Below, piece by piece: positions 11,507 to 23,998 of a stretch of DNA of 54,531 nucleotides (positions are counted from its first letter, which is position 1; each line of letters starts with the position of its first letter). Below the pieces are notes generated by a model. That model had not been told where the DNA came from. It made no database searches and saw nothing but the letters and a program-made list of their open reading frames with translations. The stretch comes from Rhizophagus sp. LPA8_4_AMF (taxonomy: Eukaryota > Glomeromycota > Glomeromycetes > Glomerales > Glomeraceae). A program made the position numbers and the translations under genes. Where the stretch lies: the NCBI GenBank assembly GCA_021464525.1, contig JADRCO010000102.1, forward strand, positions 1 to 54,531, given 5' to 3'.

Positions 11507-12862
11507 TTACCAATCAAAATTCCTTGCACCACAACCAGAAGCAAAACTACCATTCATTGAACCCCGATATAAATCTTTGATTACTTTACCCTCAATTATA
11601 GTATGCTCTATTATGCTTTTAGCATGACATGGTATAACTCTTCCGTACCATATTCCTTTTCCTTCTTTATAAACTATAACATTACCAGCGAATCGATGTC
11701 CTAAATTTAATTAAAATTAAAAAAATTTGAATCGAATTTTCGTTAAAAAAAAAAAAAAAAAATAGTCATAATATATGTATATATATTATATACCTCCAGT
11801 GTGACTGCTTAAAAAAACCCCAACGCCATCATTTTTACGCGTTTGAGGATCCAATCCTTTTTCTTTCAAGACTTTGTCAAATTCATCCTTTAACAAAGGA
11901 CCGGTAATACCACAACGTTTATCCCTTCGTTTATGAGAACAGATTACAATAGCAGCTTTATAAGGCATTTTTTCAATTATAAAATTATCAAGATAATTAT
12001 TATCCAAACAATTTTCTATATTTTCTGGTATTAAAAATCTTTTATAAAAATCCGTAACTTGTTTAGTAGTAACATCTTTAATTAAGATATTTTCAGGGAA
12101 TATTAATATATCATTTCCTTTTGTAGACGATAAATCATTTTCTCTTGAAGAATTTGTGATTATAACCCTTGAATGATCAGTATTTTCATGTTCTTCAAGT
12201 TGTAAAGTATTATTTTTCAACATCTTTTCATTTAATTTAATATTATTGATAACTTTATGTAAATTAGCAGCAAAACTATCCCGTTCATCTTCAATATTTG
12301 TTTCCCAATCACCTTTACCAGTTGATATTAAAACATGTTTTATATATGGTTTAACAGTATTATATAAAGAAGATTCATAATCAATTTTCAAATAAGATGG
12401 ATAATTAGAATGAGAATCACAAGGATTCAAACAATTCAAACACGGATCATCATCAGGTTTCTCCAATTGTTGTAATTCATCAAAAGATATTAATTCATTT
12501 GGCGAAGGAACAGTTTGTAAAAGAGCTGCAGTTTCAGCATCAGGAAATTCACTAACAGTTTGAGTAGGCTGAGGTTGAGGTTGAGGTTGAGGTTGAGGTT
12601 GAGATTGAGGTGGTGAAGATAATGATTGACTTTTTTCCGAAGTGGGAGATGATGATGGTGACAGTGGCGTAGAACGAGACGATAAAAATGTGGAAGAAAT
12701 TATATTAAATAGTTTTGAACTAAAACGACGAACCGGCTTTGGCATTTTTAATAATATTATAAAAATTAACAATATTATAGTATAAAATATTAAAATTGGT
12801 GCGAAAAATTGAAAATTTTTATTTAAAGTTGTTATTAATTGATGGGTTAATAAGTTTTTCAT
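11507..12862 (-). CDS. APD1: Sucrase/ferredoxin-like [2Fe-2S] protein, Apd1-like, 2 exons
   Basis: Exons 12862-11794 and 11700-11507 (1263 nt, 420 aa). The C-terminal thioredoxin-like ferredoxin domain has Cys308 and Cys317 (C-x8-C) in ICSHKRRDKRC, then His354 and His358 in SSHTGGH. This matches the Cys2/His2 ligand set described for yeast Apd1. The very end is FDW, close to the C-terminal tripeptide that marks clients of the cytosolic Fe-S assembly system. The N-terminus has a hydrophobic segment (about residues 20-39) and a (PQ)n tract coded by a hexanucleotide repeat. A start at Met40 (MPKPVRRFSS) would remove the hydrophobic segment. The function is redox-related and the exact substrate unknown. 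AIM32 is the mitochondrial alternative. Confidence 0.85.
12570..12609. repeat. GAGGTT hexanucleotide microsatellite within coding sequence
   Basis: About six tandem copies of GAGGTT, with the last copies diverged, lie in frame in the Apd1-like gene. On the coding strand they encode alternating Pro-Gln. The length could vary between strains without breaking the frame. Confidence 0.9.
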
Positions 12863-14449
12863 AGTAATAAATCTATATACATATGAGATTATTATTAAGA
12901 CCGATTATTTTTATAAATAAAAAAAAAAAGTTTTTTTTCCTTTCGAAAAAAAAAGTGGGGTCATATTTATAACCATTTTTAAAGTACAATATATGTTGAG
13001 TATATAAAAATAGATCTCCCGAGTATAAATAATAAGGAAAAAACGTGTAAATTACAGTATTATACTTTTTTTTTATCAGATTTTTTTTTCAGGGTTTCCA
13101 ATTCGGGTTAGACTTATAGCATGCGTTCATCTACACATCATTTAATATTGTCAAATGAGGACTTATCAGATCCCGATACGAATTGTTCCTATTGCTTGTT
13201 CTTTACAATATTTTTAATAGCCACATTTCCTATTCAAGTTTATCAGATTCTAGACAAAAAAAAAAAACTTTTGTACACAAGGAAATAATGATAAGTTTTT
13301 TTTTTCAACATCTATATCAGAAAAAAAATGTTCCCTTTTCTTTAAAAAAAAAGAATTCCATCTAAAAAAAATTCATCACATGAGAATTACCATATTTCCA
13401 TAAAAATTCAAATATTTTTACCCTTTTGAGAGTGGTCGGAAAAGGTTTGAAAAGTAATAATTCTACGGTGTCACATTAGTTTACCATGTCAGCAGGGGTT
13501 TAAACTTGTTAAACGTTACTTTGCAAGAACTATTTAAATGAATTCTTCTATACACAGAATTTGTATCATTTTAATTTATTTATATAGGGATAGACCGAAA
13601 CTATATATATACAGTATATGATAAATTATTAATAATTATTAATATTGGTTTTTCTTAAACATAAATTTATAATACAATAAATATACCTTTTTTAAACAAG
13701 TATGAACTTAAATTTCCCAAAAATTCACGAGATCAATTATTAAGATCTGAGCTATAAATGATTGAAATCCAATGAAATATGATGCAAAATTATGTTATCC
13801 TCTATTCAAACACGCCATAATTATTACATTATTACTATTATTACTGAAGAACAAATCAAAAATCATGATGATTAGCCTTCAAAACTTCTAGATACGTTCT
13901 TTTAACCATATTAATCATATTAGTAATAAATGATCAACATATGTAGGACAATTTGTCACGTTCGGTTGCATCTTGCATGTATCAAAATCTGATAATTAAT
14001 TTATTTGTTTATTTTTACTGGCTTATTGTAAACCCCCCACACTTAACATACCTGATTTATTCTTTCTTTTTTTTAAAAAAAAAAAATATATTCATTATGA
14101 GTCAATGGGGGTATGAGTAAAATGAGTAAATATCAATTGAGTAATGTTAATATGTCAATAGTAAATTGGAAATATCATTGTTCATTTCAATTTCATGCAT
14201 TGTTAAATTACGAAATTATGAGATTTACTTTCTTATTAGATGTTCGTATCAGGTGATAACTGATGATCAGCGGACTCCCGTCATCCGCCGAAAAAAACAA
14301 GCATAAGATTTCATATTATACCATAAAAATATTATTGGAAAGAAAATCGTCTAACCTATTTTTATTAATTGTTTAACAGATACTTGTCTATCAAAGTATC
14401 TAGTCTTATCTTTATCTCGTAAAATCATTAAAAAGATTAAAATCATATT
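12863..14449. other. Intergenic region upstream of the Apd1-like gene
   Basis: AT-rich region with several A/T homopolymers. It must contain the promoter of the Apd1-like gene at its left end. Apart from the small ORF at 13121-13288, no gene is seen. Confidence 0.6.
13121..13288 (+). CDS. Candidate small membrane protein, 55 aa
   Basis: This short frame starts MRSSTHHLILSNEDLSDPD, with balanced composition, followed by a hydrophobic stretch (about residues 25-41) that could span a membrane, and a basic Lys-rich end. The last part is coded by a poly-A run, so the true C-terminus may differ (slippage or an intron). No family is recognised. It lies divergently from the Apd1-like gene. It could be a real small gene, a first exon, or chance. 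Confidence 0.3.
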   Translation: MRSSTHHLILSNEDLSDPDTNCSYCLFFTIFLIATFPIQVYQILDKKKKLLYTRK

Positions 14450-15406
14450 TTAGGAATAATGAATTTTATTCTGTAAAACTAAATGTTCAACATGAAACAA
14501 GTTCAAGATGCCTTTCAAAGAATCATCAAATAATTTCAATTCTGTGCAGTAAGCATCTACTTGATCTTGTTGTACTGGTATAGTCGTCACTTCTACTATC
14601 CAATTTTCTTTTGGGTCGAACGGTGTTAATTTCGACACATCATGCCGAACTTCCAACTATTAGATCATGTTATTCATTAATGTACTATCACGAGTAAGGA
14701 ACAAAAAAAGAACGAAAATAAAAGATTTCGTTACCTTGAAGATTTGTGTAATACTTATTTTTAAAATATCACGATATGTAAATATAATTCCTTTCTTAGT
14801 ATATTCAAATGCGTAACTAAACGGTACGTTAAAATAATTATTATTCAAATATCAAGTTAATAATAAAAAAAAAAAAATTTTTTTTGTTCTAACCTGTATC
14901 CAAGCACTGTCATAAATTTAAGTGCATCACCGACTGTAATTTTTGAATATAATACAGGTCTAACTGTAACGGTTCTACCTGTTCTTGTTTCTGGATGTCC
15001 AAGTTGACATAATATCCTAAATTAAAATTTAAATATTATATTATATATATCAAATCAAATATGTAAATATGTTAAGAATATACCATTGTCGTTTGGTTAA
15101 ATCATTTTCTTCAATTGGTGATTTTAATCTTAATAAAACATCCTCATTTCTTTGAGGTCCTTCCGCAGTTTGTGCTATAAATTAATAATTAATTTAATTA
15201 TTATATATTTCTTTATTTATTGTTTAACTTTTAATAAAAATTAATAGTCATAATTATTTTATTTAACTTGTTGGTATAAACCCAATTTCATGTTCAAAAA
15301 ATGGAATAGGATGAGTCCCACAAATTCCTATTAACCTATCTAATAGTTTCGCTTTTAACTTATTGCTAATATGACCATGTAAGCTACACTCAAATACAGT
15401 TGCCAT
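14450..15406 (-). CDS. MED18: Mediator complex subunit 18, 5 exons
   Basis: Exons in coding order: 15406-15268, 15174-15084, 15016-14894, 14816-14735, 14656-14450 (642 nt, 213 aa). Med18 is a head-module subunit of Mediator, which links activators to RNA polymerase II. Visible family features are the N-terminal ECSLHG motif, the beta-rich middle (GRTVTVRPVLYSK), the FEYTKKG segment and a C-terminal helix LKGILNLFHVEHL. The start codon lies 212 bp from the divergent SIW14 start, so a bidirectional promoter is likely. The ORF-like stretch continuing through intron 4 is only read-through. Confidence 0.85.
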
Positions 15407-15525
15407 TATTGCTTTTTAAAGAAAAGTAGTGAACGTTTGCAAGAAAGGAACTCTAAACATTGACTGCGGATCCAGTTCAGTTTTATATTGGTGTTACAAA
15501 AAAATTTATTAGTTAAAATTGGTAA

Positions 15526-16789
<1,264 letters not shown>

Positions 16790-17861
16790 TATTAAGCGAT
16801 AGATATATTAGATGAGTTTTTTTTATTGCCAAATTATTTAAATAATGAACAAAAGAATATTATATCAAAAGATTTACATTAATAATTTATAACTTAATTA
16901 AAAATGAGTACATGTTATATTATCAAAAGAAGTAGCCACAGTACAGCAAGTGTAACGAAATAAAAATTACTTATCCCATTAAAAGGATATTATTCAATTA
17001 ATATTAGGTTTGTCCTCCATCTGCATCAAATTTGATTTTGAATGCTATTATTACTAATAGCTTCGCTATTAATAAATAATAACTGATATTTTCAAAATTA
17101 TTTCACCCCTTCCTAAAGAAACTGAGAAATGGCTTGTAAATTTTTTCTTTTTTGTATTACCACTTTCCCTAAGTTTTCTGACTTCTCAAAATTAAAAAAT
17201 GTGAAAATGATCATCATTATGATTTTTTAAGGATAACTTTAGTGTGACATTTTGGCTTTTATTGTAGATGTGTTGCTTATAGAAATGCAAAAAATTTCTA
17301 GTTCAATAAGAATTTTCCTAAAATTTTCCTTCAAGAAAAGGTAAAGCCATTTTGAGTAATAAAACAAAAATAATGTCGGTATATAAAATTAAATGAGCAT
17401 TCCACTGTTTCAATTTGATATAATAAGCAATGATCTATTCGGGATAGTAATGGAAGTTATGTCCAAATTAAGAAGCGGCGTTCTCACCGCCGCGCCGCCG
17501 AGGACTGTATGTTCCCGACGTAATGTGAGCGTAGGAAACTATTTTCTATTATAATGCCGGCCAATATCACTTGATATCCGTGATTGCCGGTTTTGCTATA
17601 TAAATCTAGTAGATTTCGTCATTTTCACATGGAAAAAGCATGATTTTAATTTAATTATATAACAAACTAATCTACAAATTTGTCTTTCTTATTTAACGTT
17701 TATAATTTACCATTGCGGGTCAATAGGAATTTATCTCCACTCACTTTGAACCCATACCAGTACACATCAATATACGACATAATAAGTCTTAAATATAGCT
17801 CAAAGTTGAACTGTACGTACTTTAATAAACTTTTTTATTAATAAACTGGTTGGAATTCACA
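16790..17861. other. Intergenic between SIW14 and seipin
   Basis: No gene is seen. A GC-rich island at about 17470-17522 contains GCGGCG/CGCCGC inverted pairs and stands out from the AT-rich surroundings. Another short pair flanks 17552-17590 (CCGGC ... GCCGG around a GATATC). These could be promoter sites of seipin or element remnants. Confidence 0.5.
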
Positions 17862-19899
17862 ATGTTGGTGGAGGTAAGATCTAAATAATTTTATTTAAAA
17901 CGTGTATAACGCGCTATTTTATTATACTAACACATAAAGTTTGATTGTTTATAGATTATAAATTTCTTTCTATCCCCACTTTATTATCTTTTTGAGCCTT
18001 ACATTACCCGTTTAACAAATGCACTGACTTCTCAAAAAACTCAGCGGGCTGCTGTAAAAACAATTTTTATAAGCGCTGTTGCCTTTATATTGATTTCAGT
18101 CGCATTTGTGGCATATTTGGGCTTTTATATGATATATGTTCCAAGAATTGCTCATGAAAAACCTATATATTTACAATATCAGTAAGTGATAAAATTTTGT
18201 TGATCATGATCAATCTACTAAAATGAGCAATTAAATTGGGAGCTTTATTAATTATATTAATTATACTACGCTTTTTTTTTTAAAAAAAAACTTCAGTAAA
18301 GATGATTCTCCTTATGCGATCGTTGATTTTACTGAAAATGGCCGATACGACAGCGTGAGTTTTTATATCTTTTTTTTAGTAGTACTTATACCTAAAATTA
18401 AACTATTTTTTTTTTCTTCATAGTTTTTAACAGCGGATCAAGCATATGATATTTTAATTGATCTAGATGTTCCTAGTTCGGATAGAAATGTTGCATTAGG
18501 TAAGCTAATGATTATTTTTAATCAAACATATTATACGTATTTAAATTCATCATCTTTTCGTGAGAACGGTAATTAGAATTATAATTAATTCAAGATCCAC
18601 AATTTCAGGAAATTTTATGGTCGGTTTGGAATTAATGGCTAAGAATGAGACGGTGCAATATTCGAGTCGCCCTGTAAGCTTTTTTAATATCTTTTGTACT
18701 TTATTATTTTCAAAAAAATCCGAGTTCTTAAAGATTTCATGTTTATCTTAGTGCATTCTTACATATCAATCGGGTCTATTTCGCGTCATTTATACTTTTT
18801 GGCGGTTGATACCTTTAGTTTTAGGTTTCACAAAAGAAGATCAACACCTCAAAGTAGTTATGTTTGAGAACATGATTGAGAGTGCCGTAAGTCTTTTATA
18901 CGAATTTTGTATTTATTATCATTTACTTTAGTATATGTAATCTCAAACTTTTAATTATGCAGGAAAAACCAATAACGAAAGCATTAATTACTATATCAAG
19001 TAGTAGCCTTGATGTATATAGTGCTCAAATTCGGTTGGATGCTCACTTCCGTGGCTTACGGTATGATTAAAAAATATTTTTTTTATAAAAAAAGAAAAAG
19101 GTGAAATTAATTCTTAAATCTTATTATAGATACTTTATGTATTATCATTCAATTCCTACTGCTATTACTTTCATGTCTATGTTTCTTACCTGGGAAATAT
19201 TATTCTCAGTCATTGCATGGAGATCATTTGTTTCATGGTGGCAAAGAAAAATTCTTGCAGATTCATTAACAAGTCCAATTACACCAATTACATCTGGAGG
19301 TATGAAGATTACCGACAATATTATTGAAAACAATTATCAAGATGACGAATCGGATAGAACAACTAGTCGACGTAGTGGAAGAGTAAAAAGAATTTCGGAT
19401 GATAATGGAACAGTAACTGAATCGGAGAGTGAATATGAATCGGTAAATAAATTATTTGTGATGTTTATAAATTCATTAATATTATTGGTTAATTTACATT
19501 TTCAATTTGTAGTCGCGTCCTGTTTCGGTAATTTCTCCAACAGACACGGCACTAGCCTCTGAGCCCGGAGAGATGAGTTATAATACAGAATCATATGTCT
19601 CAGATGATGATGAGTCAAATAGCGTTATTTCACGATCTTTGGATGATGATGATGCTGTTAGCGAATCTAATGATGGTCAAATTGATGATGATGATCAAAC
19701 GGAAGGAAGTGCTACACCAACTACTCGAAGTCGAAAGAGTACAATATCCGAAGCCTCAACAACAAATAAGTCGGAAGCTGAAGATGCACCCAGTACTAGT
19801 AGTGCTACTTTAACTTCTAGATTACAAAGTGATTATACAAAACCATACGTTAAAAAGGCCAGCTCGAGTGGTGGTAATAATGAAAGTGATAGGGAATGA
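17862..19899 (+). CDS. SEI1: Seipin (lipid droplet assembly protein), 9 exons
   Basis: Exons: 17862-17873, 17955-18181, 18297-18354, 18424-18499, 18609-18673, 18752-18886, 18963-19060, 19130-19442, 19513-19899 (1371 nt, 456 aa). Seipin forms ER ring oligomers that organise lipid droplet formation. The first membrane span lies at about 40-65. The conserved luminal beta-sandwich domain (about 75-225) contains DSPYAIVDF, YDILIDLDVP and NFMVGLELM. The second span is at about 232-255. The long cytosolic tail (about 260-456) is acidic, Ser-rich and Arg/Ser-patched, longer than in yeast Sei1. The first coding exon holds only four codons (MLVE). Confidence 0.93.
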
Positions 19900-20234
19900 T
19901 TATATTGCTAATTGATAAAATGTATAAAGGGAACGTGATTTCATTTATTGTATTTGACGTATTCTTTTTACCTCTATAAATTTTCTTAACTTTGCATTTT
20001 ATGATTTCATTACAATAGTTATTATTTGTATTATTTGCTTAACAACATAAACATATGGATACTGGCAAAGAAACTTATAAAATTGGAATATTAAGAAAAT
20101 TGGTGTAAAATTGTTATTGTATTTTCTTATATTACATTTACATTATTAAATTTTTTACGAACATAACGCATTTTTTTCATTATTTCATAAATAAACATTA
20201 ATAAAAAAAATCAATTAAAATTATTATCAATTAA
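19900..20234. other. Intergenic, convergent 3' ends
   Basis: AT-rich spacer between seipin (+) and mitochondrial uS13 (-). Nothing else is seen. Confidence 0.7.
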
Positions 20235-20888
20235 TTAGAAGAATTTATTAAAGAATTTCTCAAATGGCTTAAAATGTGTCATTAATGGAATTTTTGGCTT
20301 TATAAACACATTTGATGATGATGATGTTGAAGTAATAGCGGGATTTGTTAAACTACAAAAAAAAAATTGAGTCGTTCAATATTTTTTCCTTTTTTTTTTT
20401 AATAAATCCAAAATAGTTTTTTTACTTACGTAGTAAAATTTTTCAACCATTTACCATTTAATTTTCTAGCAGTTTTAGCATTAGTACTAGTACGTTGGCC
20501 CCTTACAGGATAACCCATAGCATGCCGTTTACCTTTATAATTACCGATTTCTCTATGATGTAAAATATTATTTCTAACCTGACGACGTAAATCACTTTCT
20601 ATAGTCATATTATTTAATTCTAAGGAAATTGCATTTAATTGAGATTCTGTTAAATCAGATATTCTACATGTATTATGAATTGAGAATTTACTACATAATT
20701 TTTGCGCTGTTTTATGTCCAATTCCATAAAAATAGGTTAAAGCGATCTAATGAGAGGAAAGAGAAATAAAAAATTTATGAATATTTTTTTCCTTTTTGTA
20801 AAAAAAAATTATTTAATTCAATACTTTATATACTTACTCTAACGATCTTTTTATCTGGTAAACTAACACCAAGTAACAAAACTGGCAT
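20235..20888 (-). CDS. SWS2: Mitochondrial small-subunit ribosomal protein uS13m, 3 exons
   Basis: Exons in coding order: 20888-20838, 20746-20430, 20352-20235 (486 nt, 161 aa). The S13 fold is recognised by the ALTYFYGIGHKTAQ helix-two-turn-helix segment and the C-terminal RGQRTSTNAKTARK motif, which contacts rRNA and tRNA. The protein is a little longer than bacterial S13. It ends in a Phe-rich extension coded by the third exon, consistent with a nuclear-encoded mitochondrial form. There is no obvious cleavable presequence, as for yeast Sws2. Confidence 0.92.
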
Positions 20889-21501
20889 TATAAATTAATT
20901 TGAAAAAGATAAAAAGTTTGAATCAGTTAACAGTTTTAAAATTTTTATCAATCAATTTTTGATTGGATATTCACATCTTGTATAACGACGAATTATTTTA
21001 TTTCGCGTAAAAAAAAAAAAAGTTTGCTATAAATATTAGAAAATTTTTATATTGTGTTATATTTAAGGTATTCAAAAATACCAAGCTGATAATACTAGCG
21101 TTGCAAATTTTTCCTTTTTTATTTATTTAACTCATCGGATGATACTTTTAAAAATGAATCTAGTTTATAATACCTTTCTTTGGTATTATGTTTTCTTGTA
21201 AAAGAAAAAAGAAAAGGATTTAATACTAAAAAAAAAATTTTTTATTTCATTTAATACATTATACATTATAACTAAGAAGTAATTCACATAATCACGACAA
21301 TAACATTATAATTTTATACCAAATTAAAATGATGTTATATCAAATATCAAATATTTGTCACAAAATTTAATAAATTAGACAAATTGGATTTTAGAAATTG
21401 GTTGTTATATGGTATGTGTACAAAAATATTGAATTTAAGTTAAAGGATGAATTAATTTTATTTATTATTATATTTTATTTATTTTTACATGAAAAAGGAT
21501 G
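20889..21501. other. Intergenic upstream of uS13m
   Basis: AT-rich region with A/T runs near 21010 and 21220. It is expected to contain the uS13m promoter. No gene is seen. Confidence 0.65.
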
Positions 21502-21877
21502 ATGAGTTGGAATTATATTACGAGTTGTAGTTTCCTTACCAGTCACACTCCGATCACTATAAAGAAAAAAACAAAAAAAAATGTTCATTTCATTGTAGAC
21601 ACAGGTTCTCCAAAGACGTACATTTGTGAAGAGGTGTATGAAAATTTTAAATGTAATTTTACCTAAAGATCAAAAAGAATTTTTCTAAATATAGAATTCC
21701 GATGAATCAGTAGATATTGAAATATGGAGTGAAAGTTTAAACGGGGATAGACGTTATTCAACATCGGTAGAAAGTGCAGATGCTCTCATTCACTCGTTAA
21801 TGAAGCCGTCATTTTTGGTTTATGGAAGATATTTAATAATTCCAATTGGTGAGATAGAAGAGATTTATGAGTCTTAA
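21502..21877 (+). pseudogene. Retropepsin-like aspartyl protease fragment
   Basis: A 54-aa frame (21502-21666) contains the aspartyl protease motif in HFIVDTGSPKTYICEEVY, where Asp of DTGS would be one half of the active site. It stops at TAA before the rest of a protease fold. After a short gap a second coding-like block (about 21696-21877) reads NSDESVDIEIWSESLNGDR and ends in a stop. A GTGTAT donor inside the first block could splice to the AG at 21693-21694 to join them in frame, so a short real gene is possible. No reverse transcriptase or integrase is nearby. I read it as a truncated copy of a dispersed family. Confidence 0.45.
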
Positions 21878-22189
21878 AAAACGAAACTTCTGACCTTATG
21901 GAAGATATTGAAGGACATACCCATTTATTTATGAATTTGAGATGGAGTGACCCTTAGTCGCGCATGATATCGATTTATGAATGATCGACCATTAATCACT
22001 ACCGAAAATTAAATAGTTGAAGTGAATGATTACATTTAGATTTAAAATAATCTCTCTACGAGGTTCAAAATGAATATTATTCTACCAAGAAATGTCAGTT
22101 ATAAAACTTGATTCTGCACTTTTTGACTCTTAGTTACACATATGAGACATTCAAATAGCAATTGATACTATGTTTACAGATAAATTATA

Positions 22190-22387
22190 ATGTTGTTTAA
22201 GCGTTCTATGGATCCTTCCATTTGGAGAATACAATATCAAGGAAACATCATGATGGTTAGCTTCGTATTCATTTCATCCCAAGATAATAATGATGATATC
22301 ATACTATACAGTTTGGTCAAAGAAAATACAACGTGGGAAAGTCATTCGATGCATTTGACGAAGGTTGCTTATAAATACAGAAAATGA
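22190..22387 (+). other. Short coding-like frame, unknown
   Basis: A 65-aa frame with balanced composition (contains DPSIWRIQYQGNIMMVSFVF) downstream of the aspartyl protease fragment. It might belong to the same broken gene. No motif is recognised. Confidence 0.25.
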
Positions 22388-22612
22388 AATCAAAAAATTT
22401 CTCAACATCCCTATTCGCAACTATGGTAGGCCAAGTATTTCAATAATGTGTTTTTATGTTATATATATATAATATATATAATTATATATGTCCTTTGTAA
22501 ATCAACAATTATTAAAAATTTTCTTTTCGAGACCATGCATATGAAGATTTATTTATTTTAATTCTATTATTTGTATAAAAAGTACATTATCTATTTTCTA
22601 AGTTTTTTTTTT

Positions 22613-23647
22613 TTAGAAATTTAATATAGCATTTTTCAATTGTAAATTTTTTTCATCATTTAATTCATATAATGAAACAACATTACAATTAAAAACCTTA
22701 CCAAAACTTTTACACAAATTTGGTAAAACTTCTTCTACACTGATTTCTTCCATCAAATCATTTCTATTTTTTAATTTATTTAATTCTTTTGATATAGAAG
22801 TCATTTTCTTATCTTTTAATCCACATGGCATTATATGTTCAAACCAATTTAAATCTGTATTACAATTTAACGCAAAACCGTGTGATGTTATATATCTTTG
22901 TACTTGAATTCCTATTAAAAATATTTATAATAATATTATGAGAAAATTTAACAATTTTTTTTTTGTAAAACAAGGTTAAATTTAAATATTATATAACCTA
23001 TTGCACATAATTTTTCATCATCATTAACCCAAACTCCTGTATTCTTGGTGGTTTTAGCCTTAATTCCATATGTTGAACATGTATCTATAATCACTTGTTC
23101 TATAGCTTCAACATAACATCTTACCGAAAGCTATCATTAATAAAAACTATTAGTTAACGTTTAATAATAATATTCTTAATGAATTATATATTTTTTTACC
23201 TTAAAATTTCGTATATTCAAAATTGGATATCCAACCAATTGTCCAGGTCCGTGAAATGTAACTTGACCACCTCTTAGCGTCTATTCAAGAAATAAAAAAT
23301 TTATCAACATATTTTATCTAAATATTTAATATTCGAAACTCCTTTCAAATATGATATTTTACTTCATAATATTCTGCACCAAATTCTTTTAAACGAAGTC
23401 TTTCATTTTCCCTCTTCTCTTTTTCTCTTCTACCAGTAGTATAAGTAGGAGGATGCTGGACCAACAATAATACGTTGCCTAATTTATTTTCTATTCTATT
23501 TTTTACTATATAATTTTGAAGATTTAATGCTTTTATGTATGTTATTTGATTCAGATAAATGTATGGAAGAACTAATGAATGCGAATGTATTAATGGAAAC
23601 GTGCATGTTGATTTATATACTTTTTGAAGTGAAGTAAAAGAATACAT
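22613..23647 (-). CDS. LIP2: Lipoyl(octanoyl) transferase (LipB/LIPT2), 4 exons
   Basis: Exons in coding order: 23647-23363, 23280-23200, 23130-22998, 22911-22613 (798 nt, 265 aa). It transfers octanoate from acyl carrier protein to lipoyl-domain lysines (first H protein in fungi and animals) in mitochondria. The substrate loop [12 protein letters not shown] lies at 98-109. The catalytic Lys162 is in EKLCAIG and the catalytic Cys196 in [12 protein letters not shown]. The N-terminal about 30 residues are basic and hydroxylated without acidic residues, fitting a mitochondrial targeting sequence. The length is typical of the family. Confidence 0.93.
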
Positions 23648-23998
23648 TTAAATTTTTTTTTCATGATATTATTATACAGATAAATTATCAATTATACATT
23701 AAATTTCATTGGTTATAATTGTTATAGCTCACCGCAGCAAGGTAAATACTAGTTAATAATAATACTATTAATTCATATCTTTGTTGATCTTTTTCTTATT
23801 AATATAACTATCGTACTTATTCATTGAATCTATCAATGAAGTTCTTAATATAAATATTCCCCGAAACTTATATTGCCTTGCAAATAAGTATGTAATATTA
23901 TAAATATGTAAAAAGTTTATAAAAGTTTATAAGTCGAAATTACAACAAAAAAAAACCCAAGTTCCTACAATGCGGTCTATATAGAAAAATTGAAAATC
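23648..23998. other. Intergenic
   Basis: AT-rich spacer between the octanoyltransferase start and the 3' end of the BUR1-like kinase (both -). It presumably carries the octanoyltransferase promoter. No gene is seen. Confidence 0.65.

Noticed and set aside
17470..17522. GC-rich patch as a structured RNA or tRNA
   Set aside because: No cloverleaf and no A/B box pair; only short GCGGCG/CGCCGC pairing, so it was left as an intergenic note.
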